Shown here in pieces: positions 37,739-46,245 of a stretch of 64,000 bases of DNA. The notes under the pieces are model-generated. The model searched no databases. It worked only from the letters and a program-made list of their open reading frames with translations, and was not told the origin of the DNA. Position numbers and translations under genes: made by a program. This DNA is from Acidobacteria bacterium Ga0074141. GTDB lineage: Bacteria > Acidobacteriota > Blastocatellia > Pyrinomonadales > Pyrinomonadaceae. Position 1 is the first letter of the stretch; every line of letters begins with the position of its first letter. The stretch lies in NCBI GenBank assembly GCA_001464665.1, contig LNDP01000019.1, forward strand, positions 124,001 to 188,000. The letters run 5' to 3'.

Positions 37739-39583
37739 TCAGATTTCCTTGATTTTACTAAGAAGGTCCTGGCGTATCCGTGCGAGTTCGAGCTGTTCGC
37801 CAACGAGTGAGTTGAGGAGTGCTACGTCGGTCGAGTTCTCAGCGGCGATCAGCTCTTGGGCGATCGAGCCTAATCTGTTGTCGATGGCGAGTTTACGAAG
37901 CGTGCAGATGCAGTTTTCGGCAGAGCGGAGCAAGTCGTCGATGACCTCGCCGGGCTGCCTTTTCGGCTCTACCAATTGAAGCATTCCCGTGATGTCGTGG
38001 AGCATCTCGTCATCGGCAAAAAGCATGTGGAGCTCATCGGGCGTTGGCAGGTTGCCGTTCGCCATCCGGCTCATCAGTGCTTGAAAGATCGGGCCGGTGA
38101 CGAGGTCGGAGTGGTCGGTCACCTCAAGGCTCGAAAGAACGATCTCGCAAAGCTCGTGGTCGTGGACGATCATCTCAAGCAGTTGCTGCTCGGCGATGGT
38201 GATCCGCGAATGATGCAGCCGGCGGACCTGCTTTCCGATCGAGACCGCATCGACAGCCGCCGACCGGACCGAACGCCAGAGGTCGCGTTTGATCGGCTCA
38301 TCATCAATGCGATAAAAGGTCATCGCCTGATCGAATGACTCGCGTTTTTGGATCGGGTTCTTGATCGCACCAATCGCGGGCATGGCTTCGGCGATCGCGT
38401 CGGCTTTGTCTCGCGGGTTCGCGAGCTTTCGGTCGCGGAGCGAGGCATCGAGCGTAAAGGCGAGAAACGACTTCGCCTTGCCGCGTGCTTCGTTATACGC
38501 CTCGGGACCATTCGCACGGATGAAGTCGTCCGGGTCCTGGCCGTCCGGCAGCACAAGAACCTTGATATCGAAATCCTGCGGAAGAAGTTCCTCGATCGCC
38601 CGACGAGCCGCCTTTATGCCCGCCGAATCGCCGTCGTAGTTGATGACGATGCGTTTGGTGAAGCGTGATAGCAGCTTTGATTGCTCGGGTGAGAACGCCG
38701 TTCCGAGGCTCGCGGCTACGTTCGAGACGCCGAACTGATAAAGGGCGATCAGGTCGAGATAGCCCTCGACCAAGATGGCGAACTTCTTCTGCCGAATGGC
38801 ATCTTTCGACTGAAAAAGCCCGTAAAGATGCTGGCCTTTCACGTAAGCGGGCGTCTCCGGCGAGTTGAGATACTTCGGTTGGTCCTTGCCCATTGCCCGG
38901 GCACCGAAGGCGACGGGGTTGCCGTTGACGTCAAGAACAGGGAACATTATCCGCCCGCGGAAACGGTCAAAAACCCTTTCTTTCTCTTCATTTACGGAGA
39001 CAAGCCCACTTTGTTCGATAAGCTTCTCGTCGGCACCTTTCGCTTTTAGATGACCGAGCAATGCATCCCACGAATCGGGTGAAAAGCCGATGCGAAACTG
39101 CCGCTGGACGTCTTCCGAGATGCCGCGGCCCTCCAGATATTCACGTGCCGCCTTGGCCTGTTTGCTTTTGCCCTGAAGCTCCTGTTCCCAGAATTCGAGG
39201 GCTATCCGGTTCAGCTCGATGACCTGTTCCGAGAGCTGCTTCTTCTCTTCCTTTCGCTTTTTGCTTTGCTGATACTGGCCGTCGTCGATGGGTTCGGGCA
39301 GCGGCACGCCGTTCATTTCCGCGACGCGTTGGACGGCCTCGGGGAAGTTCAGACCCTCCATTTCCATCAGAAAAGTGAACGCATTCCCGCCCTTCCCGCA
39401 GCCGAAGCACTTGTAGAAACCCTTCGCCGGATTGACCGAGAACGACGGCGTCTTTTCCTGATGAAACGGACAGCAAGCCATCCAGTTCGCCCCCTTCTTC
39501 TTGAGCGGAGCATACGGCTCGATCAACCGCACCAGATCAGCACGGTCCTTCAGGTCATCAATGAAATACTGGTCGTAAAGCAA
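37739..39583 (-). CDS. dnaG: DNA primase DnaG
   Basis: Protein of 614 residues if started at TTG 39583, which aligns with the known DnaG start (YFIDDLKDRADLVRLIEPYA). The CHC2 zinc finger has Cys38, His41, Cys59 and Cys62 (CPFH, CFGC); the TOPRIM domain shows FAILVEGYLDLIALYQFG and INYDGDSAG; the C-terminal helicase-binding part is less conserved. It makes RNA primers at the fork. A TATAAT with TG extension ends 6 nt before the TTG, so the mRNA may be leaderless. The frame is open further upstream, but those codons run through a repeat. Its 5' end is duplicated at 40743-40865. Confidence 0.93.
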   Translation of the reverse strand: MLYDQYFIDDLKDRADLVRLIEPYAPLKKKGANWMACCPFHQEKTPSFSVNPAKGFYKCFGCGKGGNAFTFLMEMEGLNFPEAVQRVAEMNGVPLPEPIDDGQYQQSKKRKEEKKQLSEQVIELNRIALEFWEQELQGKSKQAKAAREYLEGRGISEDVQRQFRIGFSPDSWDALLGHLKAKGADEKLIEQSGLVSVNEEKERVFDRFRGRIMFPVLDVNGNPVAFGARAMGKDQPKYLNSPETPAYVKGQHLYGLFQSKDAIRQKKFAILVEGYLDLIALYQFGVSNVAASLGTAFSPEQSKLLSRFTKRIVINYDGDSAGIKAARRAIEELLPQDFDIKVLVLPDGQDPDDFIRANGPEAYNEARGKAKSFLAFTLDASLRDRKLANPRDKADAIAEAMPAIGAIKNPIQKRESFDQAMTFYRIDDEPIKRDLWRSVRSAAVDAVSIGKQVRRLHHSRITIAEQQLLEMIVHDHELCEIVLSSLEVTDHSDLVTGPIFQALMSRMANGNLPTPDELHMLFADDEMLHDITGMLQLVEPKRQPGEVIDDLLRSAENCICTLRKLAIDNRLGSIAQELIAAENSTDVALLNSLVGEQLELARIRQDLLSKIKEI

Positions 39584-39650
39584 GCCAGAATTATACCATT
39601 CAACTCTAATCAAACAGGAAAAGGTGTCTGAGGGTGTTTGGATGTTTGGG
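39528..39650 (-). repeat. dnaG 5' segment, copy A of the duplicated block
   Basis: It contains the first codons of dnaG, its -10 box and about 50 bp upstream. It matches 40743-40865 without gaps at 100 of 123 positions by hand count. Its outer part (39602-39650) also recurs at 40019-40068. Confidence 0.85.
39590..39598 (-). promoter_or_regulatory. Extended -10 promoter of dnaG
   Basis: On the minus strand TGGTATAAT is a perfect extended -10 element; its last base is 7 nt before the TTG start codon, where transcription should begin. No convincing -35 hexamer at 17 nt spacing is visible. Confidence 0.6.
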
Positions 39651-40078
39651 TCTTTGAGACACGGTGGGTTCGGAGAATCGACCGCCAACGCCCTCCGCCT
39701 CCGGGGGCCAAAGGCTCTAGTCACCTTGTAACTAACAGTTGTGGTGCTAGAAAGTGTTAGAAGTTTGGTGGTTTGGGTGTTTAGGATAATTAAGCCCTCC
39801 TCAGGCGGCTTGCCGCTCTATTTAGTGGGGTACGAAATGCGACAGCCCTGCTCCGGCGGCTTGCCGCTCTATTTGCGGAAAGGCTGAGCCTTTCCGAGAG
39901 CTACCGAGCATCTCGCGGCTATGCCGCCGCTGCGGCATAGCCGCATACTTTCTTGCACCGCACGGAAAAGTAAACTTTTCCGCAAATAAAGCGGCAAGCC
40001 GCAAGAGAAGACAATGGAAACTCTAATCAAACAGGAAAAGGTGTCTGAAGGTGTTTAGATGTTTGGGGTGTTTATGTT
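39651..40078. repeat. REP-like palindrome cluster upstream of dnaG
   Basis: Palindromes include GCGGC-TT-GCCGC (39805, 39856; in two 31 bp direct repeats 51 bp apart), CGGAAAGGC-TGA-GCCTTTCCG (39877-39897), a perfect 13 bp stem GCGGCTATGCCGC with loop CGCT (39915-39944), CGGAAAAGT-AA-ACTTTTCCG (39963-39982) and GGCAAGCC. Copy C of the dnaG upstream repeat follows at 40019-40068 (about 47 of 50 positions identical to copy A). No gene is supported. Confidence 0.75.
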
Positions 40079-40798
40079 CTATCGCCGTTTTGCAGGGAGA
40101 AACCAGTATTCGGTCTCCCACAACCATTCCTCTTTCCGATGTACGTAGTAAAAGCTGATCCGATCAGTCGGGAGTTTTGTGGAGTGTTCAAATGTGTCCC
40201 GGACGTCCTTGGCCGTCTGAAGCCGGGAGCTTACTGTCGGTCCGGCGATGACCACCCTCGCCATAGACCCGGGATTGTCCAAGATCAGCTTGGCAAAGAG
40301 GTCAGGGGAGAATGTTGGGCAAATACCGACTCTATCATCGCTACCGTACATGAAGGGTTTGGTCAGGTCCGGTTCCGGAAGGGCAATGGGCTTAAAGGCC
40401 GGAGCGTCTGCCCCAAGAGGCACCCGCCAGAATTGGCTGCCCGCCCCGATCTCGTTGCCGACAATCACTATGGAGATCCGTTCGCGATCAAATCGCCTCA
40501 TGTAGAAACTCGTCTCAACGACCTTCTGAAACGCTCTCGGATTTCGTTTTGCTTCAGAGATCAGAACATAGCCACTGTCGCCCGGGTTATTCTGCAGCTC
40601 CACCATAAAGGCGTCGAGACGAGCCAAAACATCACCACACTGTAGATTCCCAAACTCATCGACCAAAACCGCCTTAGGCGTTTCCTGCCCCAGCGTCGAC
40701 CCGAAGAGCGATACGGCAATGATCACAATGAAGGCAAAACGCCGCACCAGATCAGCATGCTCTTTGAGGACGTCGATGAAATATTTATCCGAAAACAC
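40079..40798 (-). CDS. Secreted protein with a start region derived from dnaG
   Basis: Protein of 239 residues from GTG 40798. The first ~20 residues (FSDKYFIDVLKEHADLVRR) are a recognisable copy of the DnaG start (LYDQYFIDDLKDRADLVRL); then a signal-peptide core begins abruptly (FAFIVIIAVSLFGSTLGQ). The mature protein is a paralogue of that at 28374 (CGDVLARLDAFMVELQNNP, WLWETEYWFLPAKR). The duplicated dnaG promoter lies 6 nt before the GTG. A second possible start, GTG 40747, gives a normal signal peptide (MRRFAFIVIIAV). Mature function unknown. Confidence 0.72.
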   Translation of the reverse strand: MFSDKYFIDVLKEHADLVRRFAFIVIIAVSLFGSTLGQETPKAVLVDEFGNLQCGDVLARLDAFMVELQNNPGDSGYVLISEAKRNPRAFQKVVETSFYMRRFDRERISIVIVGNEIGAGSQFWRVPLGADAPAFKPIALPEPDLTKPFMYGSDDRVGICPTFSPDLFAKLILDNPGSMARVVIAGPTVSSRLQTAKDVRDTFEHSTKLPTDRISFYYVHRKEEWLWETEYWFLPAKRR

Positions 40799-40865
40799 GG
40801 CCGAATTATAACACTCAACTCTAATCAAACATTAAAAGGTGTTTGATGGTGTTTGAATGTTTGGG
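40743..40865 (-). repeat. Duplicated dnaG 5' segment, copy B
   Basis: It aligns base for base with 39528-39650 (100 of 123 positions identical, no gaps). The part outside the coding region is the better conserved (53 of 60). The similarity continues, more weakly, through the palindromes to about 41000, where the insertion sequence begins. Confidence 0.85.
40805..40813 (-). promoter_or_regulatory. Extended -10 promoter copied from dnaG
   Basis: Minus strand TGTTATAAT, at exactly the same distance from GTG 40798 as the dnaG box from its TTG. Part of the duplicated block. Confidence 0.55.
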
Positions 40866-41002
40866 ATGTTTAGCCTCTTGCGGCTTGCCGCTCGATCTGC
40901 GGAGTGCAGAATGCGAAGGCCTTGATTTGGCTGCTCAATGATGGGCGACATAGCCGCGTACATTTATTGCATCGTCCGGAAAAATAAACTTTTCCGCATT
41001 TC

Positions 41003-41270
41003 TAAAGACGGTTGGGTAGTCAAGCGCAATTCTAGGGTTCCGCCAGGAGGGGCGGTGCAGAGGGATCGAACGTTGACAATACAGATTCTTCACTTTGTGT
41101 AATTTGGTTTGTCTGAAGCGTGATTCAGACCTGTTCGAGTAGTAGCCGCTGTGGCTCACTCATTCATCTCTTCGAGCATCTTTTATGGAGGAACGTTCTC
41201 TTCGTTCCTTGCTACCCATGATGTATGGATCCGCTCTTCTTTCGTTTGAAAGAAGGTTGGCGTGGCCCAA
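41003..41270 (-). ncRNA. Candidate bridge/seek RNA region of the IS1111-type element
   Basis: The 268 bp between transposase stop and the nearer end are non-coding, whereas the other end has only ~80 bp; in IS1111-type elements the guide RNA comes from the region downstream of the transposase. It holds three perfect hairpins: CTTCTTTC/GAAAGAAG with a 4 nt loop (41236-41255), AGGAACG/CGTTCCT (41189-41209) and GTCTGAA/TTCAGAC (41111-41130). Exact RNA ends are unknown. Confidence 0.55.
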
Positions 41271-42332
41271 TCAAATAACGGTCATTTCAGACCGTGCGGA
41301 AAGACGGGCATTACCAACTGTGCGGCCACGCCGATCAAACTCATCTGCGGTGATGTTGTCACGCAGCATTATTGCGAGTTTGACCAAAAGTTTTCGAGAG
41401 GCAGCGGTTTTCACGACTGCCTTCGGTTTCTTTTTTGCAAGCCTTTTGCAAAAGCTTTTAAGGTGAGCATCGGACCTTGCCGCCATCTGGGCGGCCTGTC
41501 CCAGATAAAAGCGAAGCAACGGCGAACCGGCCTTGCTGACCTGTCCGAATCGGGTCTTACCGGCACTCGATCTCTCAAGCGGATCGAGACCGGCAAAGCT
41601 TGCAACCTGTTTCCCAACTCTGCTGAAACGCGACACGTCGCCCAGCGTGTGGATCGTTACCAAAGCTGTCAGATACCCGACACCTCTTTGCGTCTGAAGA
41701 AGGTCGGACCTCGTATCTGACGACGCTTTGGCCTTGAGCCACTCTTCCAGTTCGCTTATCCGATCGCTGAGTGAACCGAGTAGTGAGAAATACTGAGATC
41801 GGCCTAAGCTTCCGGCCTCATCCATATCAACTGCTTTGATCAGTTCTTGAAACGCGAGTGTTCTCATTCGACCTTTTGGGAGCCCAGCGTTATGGGCCAA
41901 CGCCTGCAGCCGGTTATACACCTGCGTCCGCTGCCGGACTAGCGCCGACCGTAGCCGAAGTATCTCAAGTATCTGATTACTCGCAGGGGGGCGTCGCCAA
42001 AGTGCCGGAAACTCTCCGCGAAGCAGCAACTCAAGGATCAGCTCGGCATCGCGACGATCGTTCTTGTGTCTCGATGTCGCTCGTTTTCTTATCAAAACCG
42101 GATTGCCGACAAATAGCTTATGACCACTTTCAAAGAGCATGTTCTCGAACCAGACGGCCCGGGCCGAAGCCTCGATTCCAACTATTGCAGGCTCGCGAAG
42201 CGATGTGTAAAAGTGCCGAACCTCCTCCATCTTATGAACAAGATCCATAGTTTCACTTTCCCCACTTTCCGTATCGCACCAAGCAACCGTTTGCTGATGC
42301 GGATGAAAATCAACTCCGATGTACAATGTCAT
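41271..42332 (-). CDS. IS110 family transposase (DEDD/RuvC-like plus serine domain)
   Basis: Protein of 353 residues from ATG 42332 (MTLYIGVDFHPHQQTVAW); an in-frame ATG six codons upstream is an alternative. The N-terminal RuvC-like DEDD domain shows Asp in IGVDFH, Glu in VGIEASA and the pair in HKNDRRDAELI; the C-terminal Transposase_20 domain shows GLDPLERSSAGKT and the conserved Ser in SKAGSPLLR. The frame is full length with no stop or shift, so the enzyme may be active. These recombinases use an element-encoded guide RNA. Confidence 0.93.
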   Translation of the reverse strand: MTLYIGVDFHPHQQTVAWCDTESGESETMDLVHKMEEVRHFYTSLREPAIVGIEASARAVWFENMLFESGHKLFVGNPVLIRKRATSRHKNDRRDAELILELLLRGEFPALWRRPPASNQILEILRLRSALVRQRTQVYNRLQALAHNAGLPKGRMRTLAFQELIKAVDMDEAGSLGRSQYFSLLGSLSDRISELEEWLKAKASSDTRSDLLQTQRGVGYLTALVTIHTLGDVSRFSRVGKQVASFAGLDPLERSSAGKTRFGQVSKAGSPLLRFYLGQAAQMAARSDAHLKSFCKRLAKKKPKAVVKTAASRKLLVKLAIMLRDNITADEFDRRGRTVGNARLSARSEMTVI

Positions 42333-42417
42333 TGCGGTTTCTCCTGTCAAAGATCGAATCTGTTTCTTCTCGACATTGATTCTAATCCAACGTCACGAGA
42401 AACCGTCTTTATAACAT

Positions 42418-43145
42418 CAAATAGAGCGGCGGAGCCGCGGGCCGGCTGAAGCCGGGACTCGATACCATCTAACATCACCGCAGCTGTAGGTTCCTAACAC
42501 GGAATAACGCTGATTGCTGTTAGGAGGGCTCGAATATTTCTAACACTCCTTACACCCTCTGGCGGTGGTAGATACTTTTTTACTTGTTTCGCGAATAAAA
42601 TGCTTGGCAAAGTATGCAACAGGTGTATTATTGTATATAACAGACGAATCATCTCTCCTTTCCGTAGTAAGGAAGGGTAGAGGGAGGCATTTCTTTTTTA
42701 AAAAGACAGAAATTAGAACCTGCGACATAGCTAGTAATTAATGGTTGACGTAGTGTAAATACTAAACTCAATACCACATTACGTAAACAGATCTATTTGT
42801 CATCGCCATTACGCAAACAACTCGATTTGTCATCGTGACCTAGCAGGCCAGTTCATCATCCGTAGGCAATCAGCTCGATCTCCTAAAGACCTAAGCCAAT
42901 CTATTCATTGCCCTTATGTAAACACATTGATCTCTCACTGTGACCTAAGTAAGTCTATTTCTCTTTCTTTCCAGATCAACTTGAGCCGATCCGGTGGGCA
43001 TTCCTATCTACCAACAGTTTGGACGTTACCTTGTGTTAGAACCTTTGCGTCGGGAGCTCCGAATTCGAAAGCCAGGCTGATAACACTTTTAGCACCAAAT
43101 CTGTTAGTTAGAAGCTGGCTAGAACTTTATCTCGGCGATGGTGGC
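42418..43145. other. Intergenic region right of the insertion sequence
   Basis: 728 bp. It begins with the hairpins GCGGC-GGA-GCCGC and CGGCT-GA-AGCCG that continue the interrupted REP-like array, then an A+T-richer stretch, then the degenerate tandem repeat at 42779-42965. Two short open frames (42540-42728 minus, 42927-43205 plus) do not look coding. Confidence 0.5.
42779..42965. repeat. Degenerate tandem repeat of ~51-53 bp units
   Basis: Units start at about 42779 (short), 42809, 42861 and 42914. They share the order TTAYGYAAACA, TYGATYT, CATCGTGACCTA and TCTATT. Divergence between units is high. Confidence 0.55.
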
Positions 43146-43439
43146 TCAGTTTCCGCCTTGTTTGGCGGGGCAAAGGCGGCATTCGCAGGCGAAAGCGAAC
43201 TCTAATGCCGGTTGAAGTTGGGTAGCGGGGCTCTGTTTTACGGGTTGGCGAAGGTCGATGAGGTAGAAGCGATCGGCAGTGAAAACGTAGTCTTCGCCGG
43301 ATTCGTCGATGATGCGGAGATAGCCTTCCGCCGCGGCATCTTTATCGGGAACGACGCGATAGAGCTTTCCGGTTTCAAGTGACGCCGGATACCCTTCGTT
43401 GCTTAGACAAAGTGCGAATTCAACATTCTCACACTCCAT
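43146..43439 (-). CDS. Small conserved-looking protein downstream of glyS
   Basis: Protein of 97 residues, 3 nt after the glyS stop, so translationally linked. It contains LETGKLYRVVPDKDAAAEGY, LRIIDESGEDYVFTADRFYL and a Cys-rich tail (CECRLCPAKQGG). I have the impression of similar small proteins in other phyla but cannot name a family. Soluble; function unknown. Confidence 0.65.
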   Translation of the reverse strand: MECENVEFALCLSNEGYPASLETGKLYRVVPDKDAAAEGYLRIIDESGEDYVFTADRFYLIDLRQPVKQSPATQLQPALEFAFACECRLCPAKQGGN

Positions 43440-43442
43440 ATT

Positions 43443-44828
<1,386 letters not shown>

Positions 44829-44990
44829 AATTGAAGAAAGGGCAAAAGAGAGATGTTACAACGAACCGCGGAAAAAGAGAAAAATGCGGGGCTCGGGCAT
44901 CGGGCCGGTTGCGGAGTTCGCCGGTTGAGGATATCGTAACTGCGGGAATTGCGTGGTTCGGTACGGGAACGCAAAGTTCGGAGGCATTCT

Positions 44991-46169
44991 ATGGGCTTAT
45001 TCAAAAACAAAACAGATCTTCCGATAGCTGTCATTTTGCTGTCGGCGATGGTCATATCGTGTGCAACGTTTCAGGAAGTGACGCGCGGCGGCGCCTCAGA
45101 GAAAGCTGAAATTCTCAACGAAAGCGTTCCTGCCGGAATGGAACACGCCGAGCAGGATTATGAAGCGACTCAGCCATCGGCGTTCAAGATCATAATGCCA
45201 CGGCCGGGCCAGATACTCCTTCAGGATCCCGACTCGCAACCGGTCGACATTGCCACGCTGGGCACGAAGGTGCGGGAAGTTTTAGGCACGAGGCCGCCCG
45301 AAAGCCGAATCGTTTACATCGCTGCGGCGGTCGATGTCCCGACCAGCGAATTGGCCGCGGTCATCGCTGAACTGCGGCGGCAAAAGATCGAAACCGTCAA
45401 GTTGCTCACAAGCGCACGCAACCCCGAAGCTGACGAGGGCGGTTTGTTTTCACAGCCGGCGGTTGCTCCGGACCGGGTTCTCGAGCTGAAAATTGAGCCC
45501 GAGCCTGAGCCTGAGCCCGAAATACGGCCCAATCCGCTATTGCTTTTCATAACTACCGGGCCAAGCGGAACGCCGGTGATAAACAATGAGCCAAAAGCCG
45601 ACCTCAAAGCGTTGGCTACCTTGCTCAATGAAATTTTCGCTGACCGGGAGGCCAATGGAGTACTTCGAGCGAATACCAACGAGGTTGAGAAGACCGTTTT
45701 GGTGAAGCTTTCTGCTGACGAGCCCGATCGGAAATACGGCGATTTTGTAAAATTGGTGAACGCCGTCAAAGGCGGCGGGGCAAGTCCCATTGTGCTGACC
45801 GAGGGGATCAAGTTTCCAAAAGCTCCGGAAATCTCGAGCATTTTTGACGATATGCCGCCCCCGCCGCCGAACCGCAAAGATCCGCCGGACGTCATTTCCG
45901 GCGGAGTTCTAATCGGAAAGGCACGAAGCCTGCCGAAGCCGCCATACCCCGCGGCCGCCAAAGCTGTAAAGGCGACCGGTGCGGTTAGCGTTGAGGTAAC
46001 GATCGATACTGAGGGCAATGTGATCGAGGCAAAAGCTGTGAGCGGCCATCCGCTTCTTAGGTCGGCGGCCGAGTCGGCGGCCCGGACGGCAAAGTTTTCG
46101 CCTACGATGCTCTCCGGCAAACCGGTCAAGGTCAAAGGAGTTTTGATCTACAACTTCCCCGGTGAATGA
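44991..46169 (+). CDS. Lipoprotein with two ExbD-like domains and a TonB C-terminal domain
   Basis: Protein of 392 residues from ATG 44991 (GGAGG, 6 nt spacing); a lipobox Cys is at about 24 (LLSAMVISC). Two segments resemble the periplasmic domain of ExbD: ~55-135 (IVYIAAAVDVPTSELAAVIA) and ~165-265 (LLFITTGPSGTPVI, DFVKLVNAVKGGGASPIVLT). A Pro-rich linker leads to a TonB C-terminal domain (~305-392, KPPYPAAAKAVKATGAVSVE). Linking ExbD-like and TonB-like parts in one chain is unusual. It may contact an outer-membrane receptor. There is no ExbB nearby. Confidence 0.78.
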   Translation: MGLFKNKTDLPIAVILLSAMVISCATFQEVTRGGASEKAEILNESVPAGMEHAEQDYEATQPSAFKIIMPRPGQILLQDPDSQPVDIATLGTKVREVLGTRPPESRIVYIAAAVDVPTSELAAVIAELRRQKIETVKLLTSARNPEADEGGLFSQPAVAPDRVLELKIEPEPEPEPEIRPNPLLLFITTGPSGTPVINNEPKADLKALATLLNEIFADREANGVLRANTNEVEKTVLVKLSADEPDRKYGDFVKLVNAVKGGGASPIVLTEGIKFPKAPEISSIFDDMPPPPPNRKDPPDVISGGVLIGKARSLPKPPYPAAAKAVKATGAVSVEVTIDTEGNVIEAKAVSGHPLLRSAAESAARTAKFSPTMLSGKPVKVKGVLIYNFPGE

Positions 46170-46245
46170 GCACTCGCGAGATAGTAAATTTGTCGGACAA
46201 AAAAAGGCCGCGGCATTTTGCCTCGCCCGGGTTTACAATAAAGGA

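Larger units (their letters stand above)
41000..42417 (-). mobile_element. Insertion sequence of the IS110 family, IS1111 type
   Basis: About 1.42 kb with one transposase on the minus strand. Inverted copies of TAAAGACGGTT lie near both ends (41003-41013 and, reversed, 42401-42411): subterminal repeats as in the IS1111 group. The left flank (ending CTTTTCCGCA) and right flank (AAATAGAGCGGC) rejoin to a sequence like the intact palindrome array at 39973-39995 (CTTTTCCGCAAATAAAGCGG), so the element entered a REP-like site. No clear target duplication. Ends are given within a few bases. Confidence 0.8.

Noticed and set aside
42540-42728. 62-codon minus-strand frame
   Set aside because: No ribosome-binding site, no family likeness, in an A+T-rich non-coding stretch.
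42779-42965. CRISPR array
   Set aside because: Units are contiguous and degenerate over their whole length, with no constant repeat and unique spacers, and no cas genes.
42927-43205. 92-codon plus-strand frame
   Set aside because: It begins inside the degenerate tandem repeat and overlaps the small gene downstream of glyS in antisense.
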